The notes under the pieces were generated by a model that did no database searches, had not been told where the DNA came from, and saw nothing but the letters and a program-made list of their open reading frames with translations. 64,000 nt of DNA. Source: Propionicimonas sp. GTDB lineage: Bacteria; Actinomycetota; Actinomycetes; Propionibacteriales; Propionibacteriaceae. Below, piece after piece: positions 45,966 to 55,790 of the stretch. Where the stretch lies: the NCBI GenBank assembly GCA_013791955.1, contig VMSW01000007.1:744001-808000 (forward strand), in the 5' to 3' direction. Every line of letters begins with the position of its first letter. The stretch's first letter is position 1. Both the position numbers and the translations under genes were made by a program.

Positions 45966-46787
45966 CTACGGCTGCAACACTCCGGTCAGGAGCAAGGAGG
46001 CCACTACGGCGGCGAGTCCGAGGCGATACCAGACAAAGATCGAGAAGGTGTGCTTGCTGACGTACTTCAGCAGCCAATGAATGACGCCCAAGGCGATGAC
46101 GAAGGCGATCACGGTGGCCACGATCGTCGGGCCCCAAGACAGGGTGGGGTCGTCCGGAATGTCCTTCAGCTTGAACAGCCCCGAGATGAACACTGCCGGG
46201 ATTGCCAGCAGGAAGGCATAGCGGGCTGAAGCCTCGCGCTTGTAGCCCAGAAACAGCCCGCCGGCGATGGTGGCTCCGGAGCGGGAGACCCCGGGAATGA
46301 GCGCGAGTGCCTGAGCGAAGCCGAGCGCGATGCCGTCCCACCAGGTCAGCTGGGTGAGTTCGTAACTGTTCTTAGCCACCCGGTCGGCGATCCAGAGCAC
46401 GACTGCGAAGACCGCCAACATGGCCACGGTGATCCACAGGTTGCGCAGGCTGGTGTCGATCGCATCTTCGAATAGCAGCCCCAACACCCCGATCGGAATC
46501 GAGCCGATGATCACTAGCCAGCCCATCCGGGCGTCCGGATCATTTCGCGGGATGCGTCCAAACAGCGCCTGAAACCAGTGCGAGATGATCCGCCCGATGT
46601 CCCGGGCGAAATAGAGGATCACCGCAGACTCAGTGCCTAGCTGAGTGACAGCGGTGAAGGCCGCGCCGGGGTCGTGTCCGCCGAAGAAGAGCTGACCGAC
46701 GATCGACTGGTGTGCGCTGGAGGAGATCGGAAGGAACTCGGTCAACCCCTGCACAATGCCGAGCACAATCGCTTCTAGCCAACTCAT
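45966..46787 (-). CDS. uppP: Undecaprenyl-diphosphatase (UppP/BacA)
   Basis: UppP recycles undecaprenyl pyrophosphate to the monophosphate carrier used for peptidoglycan synthesis. The 273-residue membrane protein has multiple TM segments and the two signature motifs [13 protein letters not shown] and [10 protein letters not shown] at 46787 has AAAGGGG six bases upstream. A TTG one codon earlier is less likely. The gene reads away from mshC. Confidence 0.93.
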   Translation of the reverse strand: MSWLEAIVLGIVQGLTEFLPISSSAHQSIVGQLFFGGHDPGAAFTAVTQLGTESAVILYFARDIGRIISHWFQALFGRIPRNDPDARMGWLVIIGSIPIGVLGLLFEDAIDTSLRNLWITVAMLAVFAVVLWIADRVAKNSYELTQLTWWDGIALGFAQALALIPGVSRSGATIAGGLFLGYKREASARYAFLLAIPAVFISGLFKLKDIPDDPTLSWGPTIVATVIAFVIALGVIHWLLKYVSKHTFSIFVWYRLGLAAVVASLLLTGVLQP

Positions 46788-46844
46788 CAACTGCCCCTTT
46801 CGTTCGCGGGCCAGCCTAGGCCCTGGCGTCGATAGGCTTCGCGC

Positions 46845-48086
46845 ATGGATGCCTGGGAATCAGTGGTGGTGCCGAAGCTGCCCGCCGCGGCCGATTCGAT
46901 GGTTCGCCTGCACAACCCGCTCACTGGCGACACGTTGCCCGTCGGACCGGCCAGCGGCGAGGCGCGACTCTACGCCTGCGGTATCACCCCCTACGACGCC
47001 ACTCATCTCGGGCACGCCTTCACCTACGTTTCGGTCGACCTATTGGTCCGAGCCTGGATGGATACCGCGCTAACGGTTCGCTACGCCCAAAACGTCACCG
47101 ATGTGGACGACCCGCTGCTGGAGCGCGCCAACGCCACCGGAGTTGATTGGGAGGCGCTGGCAGCCGAGCAGATTGAGCTCTTTCGCACCGACATGCGCAC
47201 GCTCCGGGTGCTGCCGCCGGCGCAGCTGACTGGGGTGGTGGAGTCCTTGGAGCTGGTGACCGGAGCCATTCAGCGGCTCAAGGATCGCCAAGTGATCTAC
47301 CAGGTGCCCGACCCGGCCTACCCAGACTGGTACTTCTCAATCACCAGCACCAGCAATCTGTTGGCCGATTCCCCGGTCTCGATGTTGGAGGCCGATCAGC
47401 TGTTCGCCGAACGCGGCGGTGACCCCGAGCGAGAGGGCAAGCGACACCGCCTCGATCCGCTCCTGTGGCGCCAACAACGAGCCGGTGAACCTGGCTGGGA
47501 TTCCTGGCTGGGACGAGGCCGTCCTGGTTGGCATATCGAATGCACCGCCATCGCCGTGGACGCCTTGGGTCCGGCCTTCGATGTGCAGGCCGGCGGTAGG
47601 GACCTTGCCTTCCCCCATCATCCGATGTCGGCGGCTGGAGCAAGGGCACTCACTGGGGAGCCGTTCGCGAAGGCCTTCCTGCACACCGGGATGGTCGGCT
47701 ATGCCGGGGCCAAGATGAGCAAATCCCTTGGGAATCTGGTGTTCGTTTCGCAGCTCCTGGCCGACGGCGTCGACCCGATGGCCATCCGGCTGCTATTGCT
47801 CAGCCAGCACTACCGCAGCGACTGGGAATACACCCCGGAGTTGCTGGCAGCTGCGGCTGACCGGTTGGCGCGGTGGCGAGCCGCAGTTGGGGCGCCGACG
47901 GCTCCGAATGCGGACTCGCTGGTGGCTGCGGTTCGAGCCGCGATCCGCAATGACCTGGACGCGCCGAGCGCGCTGGCTGCGCTCGATGCCTGGGCGCAGT
48001 CCGTTAGTGAGGGCGGGGGAGCCGACGCCGCGGCCCCGGGGTTGGTGCGAGACCTGGTGGACGCGCTCCTAGGGGTGCGGCTCTAA
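46845..48086 (+). CDS. mshC: Cysteine:glucosaminyl-inositol ligase MshC (mycothiol synthesis)
   Basis: MshC ligates cysteine to GlcN-inositol in mycothiol biosynthesis, the thiol redox buffer of actinobacteria. The 413-residue protein resembles cysteinyl-tRNA synthetase but lacks the tRNA anticodon-binding part. It has the THLGH motif (HIGH equivalent, about residues 51-55), KMSKS at residues 290-294, and zinc ligands in YACGI and [10 protein letters not shown] CysRS paralog is excluded by the short C-terminus and the MshC-like N-terminal [10 protein letters not shown]. The gene anchors this chromosome to the mycothiol-producing actinobacteria. Confidence 0.94.
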   Translation: MDAWESVVVPKLPAAADSMVRLHNPLTGDTLPVGPASGEARLYACGITPYDATHLGHAFTYVSVDLLVRAWMDTALTVRYAQNVTDVDDPLLERANATGVDWEALAAEQIELFRTDMRTLRVLPPAQLTGVVESLELVTGAIQRLKDRQVIYQVPDPAYPDWYFSITSTSNLLADSPVSMLEADQLFAERGGDPEREGKRHRLDPLLWRQQRAGEPGWDSWLGRGRPGWHIECTAIAVDALGPAFDVQAGGRDLAFPHHPMSAAGARALTGEPFAKAFLHTGMVGYAGAKMSKSLGNLVFVSQLLADGVDPMAIRLLLLSQHYRSDWEYTPELLAAAADRLARWRAAVGAPTAPNADSLVAAVRAAIRNDLDAPSALAALDAWAQSVSEGGGADAAAPGLVRDLVDALLGVRL

Positions 48087-48146
48087 GTCGTCCGCCGAGT
48101 TGCGACAAGTGCGGCTGAGGCGGGCTCACCGGTAGGCTGCGCGAAC

Positions 48147-48413
48147 GTGAGCAAATCCTTCGAAGACCTGTTCGCCGAACTGCGCGTCCGAGCTGCGACC
48201 CGTCCGGCCGGTTCGGGCACCGTGCGCGAGTTGGACGCTGGGGTGCATGCCATCGGCAAGAAGATTGTCGAAGAGGCCGCTGAGGTGTGGATGGCCGCGG
48301 AATTTCAGTCGAAAGGCGAGGCCGCCGAAGAGATCAGCCAACTGCTGTATCACCTGCAAGTACTGATGCTCTCGCTCGGGCTGGAGCTCGAAGACGTTTA
48401 CGAATACTTGTGA
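48147..48413 (+). CDS. hisE: Phosphoribosyl-ATP diphosphatase
   Basis: HisE hydrolyses phosphoribosyl-ATP to phosphoribosyl-AMP in histidine synthesis. The 88-residue protein shows [13 protein letters not shown], the acidic metal-binding helix, followed by [14 protein letters not shown]. The GTG start is close to mshC, and hisG begins 20 bases after its stop. The hisE-hisG pair is the usual actinobacterial arrangement, separate from the rest of the his operon. Confidence 0.92.
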   Translation: MSKSFEDLFAELRVRAATRPAGSGTVRELDAGVHAIGKKIVEEAAEVWMAAEFQSKGEAAEEISQLLYHLQVLMLSLGLELEDVYEYL

Positions 48414-48433
48414 GCCGGAAAGAGGAACCTGCG

Positions 48434-49291
48434 ATGGCCACTGAGCTGTTGAAGATCGCTGTGCCCAACAAGGGCTCACTGGCTGAAGGTGCCGCCGAGA
48501 TGCTGCGCGAAGCCGGCTACCGGCAGCGCCACGACGCCAAAGACCTGGTGCTGGTTGATGAGACCAACGGGGTGGAGTTCTATTACCTGCGTCCCCGCGA
48601 TATCGCCGTTTACGTTGGCGAGGGCACCCTCGACCTCGGCATCACCGGGCGCGACATGCTGCTCGACTCCGGTGCCGAAGCCGACGAGGTGATCAGCCTC
48701 GGGTTCGGTGGTACCCGATTCCGGTTCGCCGCCCCTGGCGGCGCCGAACTGTCACTGGCCGATCTGGCCGGAAAGCGAATCGCCACTTCCTACGCTGGTC
48801 TGGTTGGCGCCTACCTCGATCAGGCTGGCATTTCGGCCCGCTTGATTCACTTGGACGGGGCGGTTGAGTCTTCGGTGCGCCTCGGTGTGGCTGACGTCGT
48901 GGCCGACGTGGTCGAGACCGGTACCACTTTGAAGCGGGCCGGGCTGGAGTTGTTCGGGGAAGCGATTCTGGAATCGGAGGCGGTGCTGATTCAGCGTCGT
49001 GGTGTGGCGGCTCCCGATGGGCTCGACCTGCTGGTTCGCCGCCTCAACGGCGTCCTGACCGCCCGGGACTACTTGATGGTCGACTACAACGTGCCCACCG
49101 AGTTGTTGGCTGTGACCACCGCTGTGACTCCGGGACTGGATGCACCAACGGTCTCGCCGCTAGCCAAGGAAGGCTGGGTTGCCGTGCGAGCCATGATCCC
49201 GGCCAAGCGGGCCCAACAGATCATGGATGAGCTCTGGGAAGCGGGGGCTGAGGGGATCCTGGTCACCAGCATCCACGCTTGCCGGTTGTAG
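48434..49291 (+). CDS. hisG: ATP phosphoribosyltransferase (long form)
   Basis: HisG catalyses the first, feedback-controlled step of histidine synthesis. The 285-residue protein is the long form with a C-terminal regulatory domain (GVLTARDYLMVDYNVP and later MIPAKRAQQIMDEL). The PRPP-binding segment is DVVETGTTLK. ATG at 48434 follows AAAGAGGAAC. The gene continues a hisEG unit and is followed by the infC leader. Confidence 0.94.
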   Translation: MATELLKIAVPNKGSLAEGAAEMLREAGYRQRHDAKDLVLVDETNGVEFYYLRPRDIAVYVGEGTLDLGITGRDMLLDSGAEADEVISLGFGGTRFRFAAPGGAELSLADLAGKRIATSYAGLVGAYLDQAGISARLIHLDGAVESSVRLGVADVVADVVETGTTLKRAGLELFGEAILESEAVLIQRRGVAAPDGLDLLVRRLNGVLTARDYLMVDYNVPTELLAVTTAVTPGLDAPTVSPLAKEGWVAVRAMIPAKRAQQIMDELWEAGAEGILVTSIHACRL

Positions 49292-49342
49292 GCGAAGGTG
49301 GAACCGCCCGCTTTCGATTCGTGTCAGCGGGCGGGTTCAGGC

Positions 49343-49348
49343 TAGAAT
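49343..49348 (+). promoter_or_regulatory. Candidate -10 element of the infC-rpmI-rplT operon
   Basis: TAGAAT lies at the start of the 252-bp leader after hisG. A good -35 at the usual distance is not obvious, so this is a weak prediction. Confidence 0.35.
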
Positions 49349-49446
49349 CGCGGTTGATCGACTGCACCGAGAGGTGGCAGTCCGCGAAAGTGGAGACCTG
49401 AGCTCCCACCTGATCACCTGGCTGGTGATGGGTCGGTAACTGCGAA

Positions 49447-49498
49447 GCGACGCTCGGCGTCGCCAAAGCATCAGGGTCTTCGCGTGCGCGGAGGCCCT
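49447..49498 (+). promoter_or_regulatory. infC leader with attenuator-like hairpins
   Basis: Within the leader, GCGACGC/GCGTCGC (49447-49453 with 49457-49463) forms a first hairpin. AGGGTCTTCGCG pairs with CGCGGAGGCCCT (49473-49484 with 49487-49498, two G-U pairs) to give a second, followed by TTTTCGTT. The second is terminator-like and lies about 45 bases upstream of infC. This fits transcription attenuation of the translation-factor/ribosomal-protein operon. An alternative antiterminator fold was not worked out. Confidence 0.6.
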
Positions 49499-49543
49499 TT
49501 TCGTTGCCTGCAAATCAGCCACAAACGAGTCTTTGGAGGACAC

Positions 49544-50233
49544 ATCAGCACTGAACCGCGGATCAACGAGCGCATCAAGGTATCTGAGGTGCGCCTGGTC
49601 GGCCCTGCCGGAGAGCAGGTCGGCATCGTGCGGATCGACGACGCGCTACGCCTTGCTCGCGAGTCCGATCTCGACTTGGTCGAGGTCGCACCGATGGCGC
49701 GTCCGCCGGTGGCCAAGTTGATGGACTACGGCAAGTTCAAATACGAAGCCGCGCAGAAAGCCCGCGAGTCCCGGCGCAACCAGACCAACACCGTGATCAA
49801 GGAGATGAAGCTTCGTCCCAAGATCGACAGCCACGACTACGAGACAAAAAAGGGTCACGTGGTCCGGTTCCTCAAGGCTGGCGACAAGGTGAAGATCACC
49901 ATCATGTTCCGTGGACGCGAACAGAGTCGCCCCGAGTTGGGCTTCAACCTGTTGAAGAAGCTCGCCGAAGACGTGGTTGAGGACGGGTTCATCGAATCCG
50001 CGCCCAAGCAGGACGGGCGCAACATGCTGATGGTGCTGTCGCCCACCCGGAAGAAGACCGAAGCCAAGGTTGAGGTGGAAGCCGCCAAGGCTGCTAAGGC
50101 AGCTATTCGCGCCGCCGCGGCTGAAGAAGCACATCGCTTGGAGGCTGAGTTGCGAGCTGCGTCAGTGGCTGCTGCTCATCCGAAGAAGAAGCGGGGGCCC
50201 GCTGACAACATGGACCCCGACATCGACCTGTAA
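49544..50233 (+). CDS. infC: Translation initiation factor IF-3, predicted AUC start codon
   Basis: IF-3 keeps subunits apart and monitors the initiation codon. The core begins [10 protein letters not shown] and includes [20 protein letters not shown] and the C-terminal domain [25 protein letters not shown]. The Shine-Dalgarno GGAGG (49535-49539) points to ATC at 49544, the codon just before [10 protein letters not shown]. The only upstream in-frame alternative is GTG at 49484 inside the terminator hairpin. An AUC/AUU start on infC is known to give IF-3 autoregulation in other bacteria. A Lys/Ala-rich tail of about 50 residues ends the 229-residue protein. Confidence 0.93.
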   Translation: MSTEPRINERIKVSEVRLVGPAGEQVGIVRIDDALRLARESDLDLVEVAPMARPPVAKLMDYGKFKYEAAQKARESRRNQTNTVIKEMKLRPKIDSHDYETKKGHVVRFLKAGDKVKITIMFRGREQSRPELGFNLLKKLAEDVVEDGFIESAPKQDGRNMLMVLSPTRKKTEAKVEVEAAKAAKAAIRAAAAEEAHRLEAELRAASVAAAHPKKKRGPADNMDPDIDL

Positions 50234-50256
50234 AGAGATAGAGAAGGACGCCAGAT

Positions 50257-50460
50257 ATGCCGAAGATGAAGACCCACTCGGGTGCTAAGAAGCGCTTCCG
50301 GGTTACTGGCACGGGCAAGATCATGCACCGCCAGGCCGGCAAGATGCACCTAAACGAGCACAAGCCCAGCACCCAGACCCGCCGGCTGGATGGCGACCAG
50401 GTCCTAGCGCCCGGCGATGCCAAGAAGGCCCGCAAGCTTCTCGGCAAACGCGCCAAGTGA
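50257..50460 (+). CDS. rpmI: 50S ribosomal protein L35
   Basis: L35 is a small, very basic large-subunit protein. The 67 residues begin [22 protein letters not shown], the family hallmark, and end in [12 protein letters not shown]. It is the second gene of the infC-rpmI-rplT operon, with a ribosome binding site in the 23-base gap after infC. Confidence 0.95.
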   Translation: MPKMKTHSGAKKRFRVTGTGKIMHRQAGKMHLNEHKPSTQTRRLDGDQVLAPGDAKKARKLLGKRAK

Positions 50461-50499
50461 CGCACCAATCCTGAACTTTAGAACTGAGGAGTAACCGAA

Positions 50500-50868
50500 A
50501 TGGCACGCGTGAAGCGTTCTGTGAATGCGCACAAGAAGCGCCGCGAAGTCCTGGACGAGGCGTCCGGCTACCGCGGCCAGCGCTCGCGGTTGTACCGCAA
50601 GGCCAAGGAGCAGCTGCTGCACTCCTACACCTACGCCTACCGGGATCGTCGCGCTCGCAAGGGCGACTTCCGCTCCCTGTGGATCCAGCGCATCAACGCT
50701 GCGACCCGTGCGGAGGGGATGACCTACAACCGATTTATCAACGGTCTGAAGACCGCTGGTATCGAGGTTGATCGCAAGATGCTGGCTGAAATGGCAGTGA
50801 ACGACACCACGGCGTTTAACGCGTTGGTCGCCATCGCCAAGCAGAACCAGCCGGCCCAGGCCGCCTGA
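50500..50868 (+). CDS. rplT: 50S ribosomal protein L20
   Basis: L20 is an early-assembly large-subunit protein. The 122-residue protein starts [15 protein letters not shown], continues [18 protein letters not shown], and ends with the C-terminal RNA-binding helices ([16 protein letters not shown]). The ATG is preceded by GAGGAG. It closes the infC operon, and a terminator hairpin follows. Confidence 0.96.
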   Translation: MARVKRSVNAHKKRREVLDEASGYRGQRSRLYRKAKEQLLHSYTYAYRDRRARKGDFRSLWIQRINAATRAEGMTYNRFINGLKTAGIEVDRKMLAEMAVNDTTAFNALVAIAKQNQPAQAA

Positions 50869-50883
50869 GCACAAGCTCAACAC

Positions 50884-50912
50884 CGGCCGGGCTCGATAAT
50901 CGGGCCCGGCCG
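50884..50912 (+). terminator. Terminator-like hairpin after rplT
   Basis: CGGCCGGGC pairs with GCCCGGCCG (50884-50892 with 50904-50912) and the stem extends inward through TCG/CGG to a five-base loop, giving about 12 bp. No T-run follows (GACCCC). The trmH-type gene starts 28 bases later, so partial read-through is likely. Confidence 0.65.
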
Positions 50913-50940
50913 ACCCCATTCCAAGTAGAAGGACAGACGA

Positions 50941-51762
50941 GTGAGTGTCCCTTCATCACTTGAACTACCTGAACCGTCCCAGGCGATGTTGCGCGCCGCT
51001 CGTGCGCTGCAACGGCGCCCGGAGCGTAAGGAAACCGGCAAGTTCCTCGTAGAAGGCCGCCAAGCCGTTCGAGAGGCTCTCGGGATGCCCGGCGTGGTGG
51101 AAGCGGTCTACTTCCGCTGGTCTGCCGCGTTGGACAACGCCGATCTGGTCGAGGTGGCCAAGAATGCTGGCGTCCCCTACTTCGGGGTCAGCGAGCAGAA
51201 CCTGGCCACCATGACCGACACGGTCACGCCCCAAGGTGTGGTGGCAGTGGCCAACGACATCGACGTGCCGCTGGCCGATGTCGTCGGCGAAGGCACCAAG
51301 CTGGTGGTCATCTGCGCCCAGGTGCGCGACCCGGGTAACGCTGGGACGGTGATTCGCTGTGCTGATGCTTTCGGGGCCGATGCGGTGATTCTGAGCTCGG
51401 ATTCGGTTGAGGTGTACAACCCAAAGACCGTCCGCGCGAGCGTCGGGAGTCTCTTTCACCTGCCGATCGTCGTTGGGGTGGATCTGGCCGAGGCGATCGC
51501 GGCCTGCCGCGATGCCGGGATGCAGATCTATGCCACCGATGGTGCGGCTGGCACCGACTTGACCGATTTGACTGCCGACCTGGGCAAGCCAACCGCCTGG
51601 GTGATGGGCAACGAGTCCTGGGGTCTACCGGTGGAGCATTTGGCGATGGCTGACCGCACGGTGGCCGTCCCGATCTATGGCAAGGCTGAGAGCCTAAATC
51701 TGGCCACCGCTGCCGCGGTATGCCTGTACGCCAGCGCTAGCGCGCAGCGCGCGTCCAACTGA
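50941..51762 (+). CDS. TrmH-family (SpoU) rRNA/tRNA 2'-O-methyltransferase
   Basis: The 273-residue protein has an N-terminal substrate-binding domain and a SPOUT catalytic domain with the motifs CAQVRDPGNAGTVIRCADAFG, VMGNESWGLP and VPIYGKAESLNLATAAAV. Members methylate ribose 2'-OH in rRNA or tRNA. The RlmB or TsnR-like target is not resolved by sequence. GTG at 50941 begins the gene, and pheS follows closely. This location before pheST is common in actinobacteria. Confidence 0.9.
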   Translation: MSVPSSLELPEPSQAMLRAARALQRRPERKETGKFLVEGRQAVREALGMPGVVEAVYFRWSAALDNADLVEVAKNAGVPYFGVSEQNLATMTDTVTPQGVVAVANDIDVPLADVVGEGTKLVVICAQVRDPGNAGTVIRCADAFGADAVILSSDSVEVYNPKTVRASVGSLFHLPIVVGVDLAEAIAACRDAGMQIYATDGAAGTDLTDLTADLGKPTAWVMGNESWGLPVEHLAMADRTVAVPIYGKAESLNLATAAAVCLYASASAQRASN

Positions 51763-51781
51763 TTTGCAAGGAGTGACGTCC

Positions 51782-52876
51782 ATGACCGGCTCCACACCGA
51801 AGGCCGACCTGGGCCAGGAGTCCCTCGACGCCCTGGTCGCAGCCGCTTTGGCCGGCTTCGCCGATGCCACCACCACTGCGGAGCTGAAGCAGGCCAGGTT
51901 GGCGCACTCGGGTGACCGTTCGCCGCTGGCATTGGCCAACCGGGCCATCGGCACGTTGCCAGGCACCGAACGCAAAGACGCTGGGCAGCGGATCGGCACG
52001 GCGCGAGCCCAGGTTGCCGCCGCGCTTGCCGAGCGGGAGGCCGCTGTTGGCGCTGCCGAGCTAGCAGCCCGACTGGCCAGCGAACGCATCGATGTGACCC
52101 TGCCGGTGGAACTGGTTCCCGAGGGCGCGCCGCATCCCATCACTTCGCTAATCGAGTTGATGAGCGATGTCTTCACCTCCATGGGGTGGGAGATCGCTGA
52201 AGGGCCGGAGGCCGAGGGGGAGTGGCTCAACTTCGATGCTTTGAATATCGGCCCCGATCACCCGGCCCGTGGCACCACCGACACCCTCTTTGTCGAACCC
52301 CTTGAGAACCACATCGTCTTGCGTACCCACACCTCCCCGGTGCAGGCGCGCTCGATGTTGACCAGGGACCTACCGATCTACATCGTCTGCCCGGGCAAGG
52401 TGTATCGCGCTGACGAGTTCGACGCCACCCACGTGCCGGTGTTCCACCAGATCGAAGGTTTGTGCATCGACAAGGGCATCTCGCTGGCGAACTTGAAAGG
52501 CACGCTCGACCATCTGGCCAAGGCGATGTTCGGTCAGGAAATCGAGACCCGGATGCGCCCGCATTACTTCCCGTTCACCGAGCCATCGGCCGAAGTAGAT
52601 CTGAAGTGCTTCGTCTGTCATGGCGCCAGCGTCGGCAATCCTGAGGCGCCGTGCCGAACATGTAAGTCGCAGGGCTGGATCGAGTGGGGTGGCTGCGGTG
52701 TGGTCAACCCCCGGGTGCTGATCGCCTGCGGGATCGACCCGGAGGTGTACTCCGGCTTCGCCTTCGGCATGGGTATTGAGCGGACGCTGATGTTCCGCAA
52801 CAACGCCGCCGATATGCGCGACATGGTTGAGGGCGACGTGCGGTTCAGCCGCTCGCTGAAGGGATTGGCACGATGA
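51782..52876 (+). CDS. pheS: Phenylalanyl-tRNA synthetase alpha subunit
   Basis: PheS carries the catalytic site for Phe activation. The 364-residue protein has an N-terminal coiled coil (residues about 20-100) and the class II motifs VYRADEFDATHVPVFHQIEG (motif 2) and GIERTLMFRN (motif 3). ATG at 51782 has AAGGAG eight bases upstream. An upstream TTG would overlap that site. Its stop overlaps the pheT start (ATGAGG). Confidence 0.94.
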   Translation: MTGSTPKADLGQESLDALVAAALAGFADATTTAELKQARLAHSGDRSPLALANRAIGTLPGTERKDAGQRIGTARAQVAAALAEREAAVGAAELAARLASERIDVTLPVELVPEGAPHPITSLIELMSDVFTSMGWEIAEGPEAEGEWLNFDALNIGPDHPARGTTDTLFVEPLENHIVLRTHTSPVQARSMLTRDLPIYIVCPGKVYRADEFDATHVPVFHQIEGLCIDKGISLANLKGTLDHLAKAMFGQEIETRMRPHYFPFTEPSAEVDLKCFVCHGASVGNPEAPCRTCKSQGWIEWGGCGVVNPRVLIACGIDPEVYSGFAFGMGIERTLMFRNNAADMRDMVEGDVRFSRSLKGLAR

Positions 52877-55386
52877 GGGCGCCGCTGAACTGGCTGGCTG
52901 AGCACGTCGAATTACCCGCCGAGCTGACCGGGCGCGAATTGGGCGAGGTGCTGATCCGAGCCGGGCTAGAGGTGGAAACCGTCGATGAGGTTGGCGCCGA
53001 CGTCACTGGCCCGATCGTGGTCGGCCAGATTCTGGCTTTTGTTGCCGAACCGCAGGCGAACGGCAAGACCATCCGTTGGGTTCAGGTCGATGTTGGAGCC
53101 GAACACAATCAGCCGCATGAGGACTATCCCCAGGGTTGCCGAAGCGTGGTTTGCGGTGCCGACAACTTCGCCGTCGGCGACCTGGTCGTGGTGGCGCTGC
53201 CTGGCTCGGTGCTAGCTGGCGACTTCGCCATCTCGGCGCGCAAGACCTATGGGCACCTCTCCGACGGAATGATCTGCGCTGAAGATGAGCTCGGGATCGG
53301 CACCGACCACACCGGCATTATCGTGCTACCCAGCGAACTCGCCGATGGCTCGGTGCTGGCCCCTGGCGATGATCCGGCGGAGTACCTGTTGCTGCGCGAT
53401 GACGTGCTCGACATCGACGTGAGTCCCGATATTGGCTATTGCCTCAGCATTCGCGGCCTGGCTCGCGAGACGGCCCAGAACCTCGGTGGTGCGTTCACCG
53501 ATGTGGTCGACCGGGCCACCCCGGCCACCAAAGCCGATGGCTACCCGGTGGTGCTCGCCGATCCGGCCTGCCCGCTGTTCGTCGCGCTAAGTGTCTCGGG
53601 CATCGACCCGAGCCAGCCGACCCCGCGCTGGATGGCGCGGCGGCTGGTGATGGCGGGAATGCGGTCGATTTCGCTCGCGGTGGACATCACCAACTATGTG
53701 ATGTTGGAGACCGGGCAGCCGTTGCATGCCTACGACGCGTCGCTATTGCAGGGCCCGATAGTGGTGCGGAAGGCCAATCCGGGGGAGACCCTGGTCACTT
53801 TGGACGATCAGAAACGCACCCTCGATCCGGACGACTTGCTGATCACTGATGACACCGGGCCGATCGGCCTGGCCGGCGTGATGGGCGGTGAATCGACCGA
53901 ACTGCGCGAAACCAGCACCGACGTGCTGATCGAGGCTGCCAACTTCGACCCGACCACGATTTCGCGCACCCTGCGCCGCCACAACCTGCCCTCTGAGGCC
54001 TCCAAACGGTTCCACCGGGGCGTTGACCCGAACGCCGCCTACAGCGCAGCACACCTGGCAGCCCGGCTGCTGGAGGAGTTGGCCGGGGGCACCCTGTGGA
54101 GTGCGGAGACCGTTGCTGGTGCTGTGCCGCAGCCGCCCACCCAAACCATCGCCGCCGACCTGCCCACGCGCATTCTTGGCCTGGAAGTGTCGGCAGACCG
54201 GGTCGCTGAGATCCTCAGCGCGAGCGGTTGTCAGGTCAGCCGTGCCGGGGATCAGTTGTCCTTGGTGCCGCCGACCTGGCGCCCGGACTTGCGCGATCCC
54301 TACGACTACGTTGAAGAAGTCGGCCGCAAGGTTGGCCTCGACAAGCTGCCCTCGGTGCTCCCGTCCGCGCCTGCTGGACGAGGCCTGACCCGCGAGCAGC
54401 GGGCCCACCGAGCCGTGGGCCGCGCCGCAGTGGCGTCCGGCTTCGTGGAGGTGCTGACCTTCCCGTTTGCCGCCGAAGAAGATCTGGATCGGATGGCGAT
54501 CTCGCCTGAGGATCCACGACGCACCCTGGTGCGGCTGGCGAACCCCCTGGCTGGCACTGCGCCGTACTTGCGAACCTCGATCCTGCCGGCGTTGTTCGCG
54601 TCGGTGGCGCGCAATACTTCGCGCGGGAATGACGACCTGGCCATCTTTGAGACCGGCAGCGTTTTCCGGGCCGGGTCGGGGCAGCCTGCGCCGCTGCCTG
54701 CAGTAACCCAGCGTCCGAGCGTCGAGGAGCTAGCCGCGATCGAGGCCGCGCTGCCAGTTCAGCCTCGGCATTTCGCTGCCGTGTTGTGTGGGAGCTGGCG
54801 CTGTCCGGGCTGGGCGGGTGCTGGCGAGCCCGCTGGTTGGCAGCAGGTGTTTGCTCTGGTGGACGCGCTCGGCGCCGCAGTTGGCGCGCCGGTGACGCGC
54901 CTGGCGGCTGCGGAGGCGCCCTGGCATCCTGGACGCTGTGCCGCTGTGGTTGTTGCGGGCGAGGTCATTGGCCACGCTGGCGAACTGCATCCTTCAGTAG
55001 TGGGGGAATTCGGCTTGCCTGAGCGCAGCGCAGCAGTAGAGATTGATCTGGACCGGCTGGTGGCCCTGGCGCCTCACGGTGGCAGCATTGCGCCAGTGTC
55101 GGGGCATCCGGTGGCCAAGGAAGATATCGCGGTGGTCGTTCCTGATGCCGTAAGCGTCGGTGAGGTGCAACGCGCTCTGGCGGCCGGTGCCGGTGAACTG
55201 CTTGAGTCGATCAGTCTTTTCGACCTTTACACCGGCGGACAGGTGCCCGACGGCCACCGCTCGCTGGCATTCGCACTGCGCTTCCGTGCGCCTGACCGGA
55301 CACTCACCGACGCCGAGACAGCCGCGGCTCGTCAGCGGGCCGTGGTGGCGGCTGCCGAACTGGGTGCGGTGCTGAGGGATTTCTGA
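52873..55386 (+). CDS. pheT: Phenylalanyl-tRNA synthetase beta subunit
   Basis: PheT recognises tRNA-Phe and contributes editing. The 837-residue protein has an N-terminal tRNA-binding domain (residues about 40-150), B3/B4 editing-type domains and B5, then the PheRS core, and a C-terminal ferredoxin-fold anticodon-binding domain (VSVGEVQRALAAGAGELLE). The start overlaps pheS by four bases. No gene on the same strand follows within 400 bases, so transcription probably ends shortly after. Confidence 0.94.
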   Translation: MRAPLNWLAEHVELPAELTGRELGEVLIRAGLEVETVDEVGADVTGPIVVGQILAFVAEPQANGKTIRWVQVDVGAEHNQPHEDYPQGCRSVVCGADNFAVGDLVVVALPGSVLAGDFAISARKTYGHLSDGMICAEDELGIGTDHTGIIVLPSELADGSVLAPGDDPAEYLLLRDDVLDIDVSPDIGYCLSIRGLARETAQNLGGAFTDVVDRATPATKADGYPVVLADPACPLFVALSVSGIDPSQPTPRWMARRLVMAGMRSISLAVDITNYVMLETGQPLHAYDASLLQGPIVVRKANPGETLVTLDDQKRTLDPDDLLITDDTGPIGLAGVMGGESTELRETSTDVLIEAANFDPTTISRTLRRHNLPSEASKRFHRGVDPNAAYSAAHLAARLLEELAGGTLWSAETVAGAVPQPPTQTIAADLPTRILGLEVSADRVAEILSASGCQVSRAGDQLSLVPPTWRPDLRDPYDYVEEVGRKVGLDKLPSVLPSAPAGRGLTREQRAHRAVGRAAVASGFVEVLTFPFAAEEDLDRMAISPEDPRRTLVRLANPLAGTAPYLRTSILPALFASVARNTSRGNDDLAIFETGSVFRAGSGQPAPLPAVTQRPSVEELAAIEAALPVQPRHFAAVLCGSWRCPGWAGAGEPAGWQQVFALVDALGAAVGAPVTRLAAAEAPWHPGRCAAVVVAGEVIGHAGELHPSVVGEFGLPERSAAVEIDLDRLVALAPHGGSIAPVSGHPVAKEDIAVVVPDAVSVGEVQRALAAGAGELLESISLFDLYTGGQVPDGHRSLAFALRFRAPDRTLTDAETAAARQRAVVAAAELGAVLRDF

Positions 55387-55790
55387 GGCTCCCTTTCGGC
55401 ATTGACGCTGTTTGATTGCGAAAATGCCTAAAAACTGAGCATCAGTATGAAAAATATCCCGGTGGCGATAGCTCGGTTCCCCCGCACGGGTACCTGGTCT
55501 TGTGACCCATTTGGGGGACAGGTGGGGGAACCCTCACCCATACGACGAGCCTTGACCACAATATGGCGCCTTCTGGCGCTATCACTGACCCCAAGATGGT
55601 AGCGCTTACATCGCGTTGACTAGGTATAACGCAAATTCAGACGGCTGAAGAATGAGCCCTGTCAGGTAGGTGGGCGGGTGGTTCTACCTACCCGATGTCG
55701 AGAAATCGAAGCAGCCAGGGCAGACTACTAAGTGAACGAACTGTAATCGCCGAGGTAGCAGATCGGCACAGTCTTTAGGAAGTGACTACG
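55387..55790. promoter_or_regulatory. 404-bp gap upstream of the SipW/TasA-type cluster
   Basis: No gene was found in this stretch, which is more AT-rich than its surroundings. It contains one copy of the GTCCCC...GGGTGACA-type repeat on the reverse strand (55502-55520, listed separately) and a GGTAGGT/ACCTACC inverted repeat (55665-55671 with 55686-55692). A -10-like TATAAC is at 55625-55630, but no convincing -35 lies at the right distance. The promoter of the first surface-protein gene is expected here. Confidence 0.5.
55502..55520 (-). repeat. Operator-like repeat, copy 1 (reverse orientation)
   Basis: The reverse complement reads GTCCCCCAAATGGGTCAC, matching the GTCCCC N5 GGGT(G)AC pattern shared by seven other copies near the tasA-like genes. 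It lies about 270 bases upstream of the divergent 55791 gene. Confidence 0.6.

Noticed and set aside
46845-48086. Cysteinyl-tRNA synthetase
   Set aside because: HIGH- and KMSKS-type motifs are present, but the C-terminal anticodon-binding region is missing and the length and N-terminus fit MshC.
55616-55630. TTGACT followed closely by TATAAC as a promoter
   Set aside because: The two elements are only three bases apart, far from the needed 16-18 bases, so they cannot form a normal promoter together.
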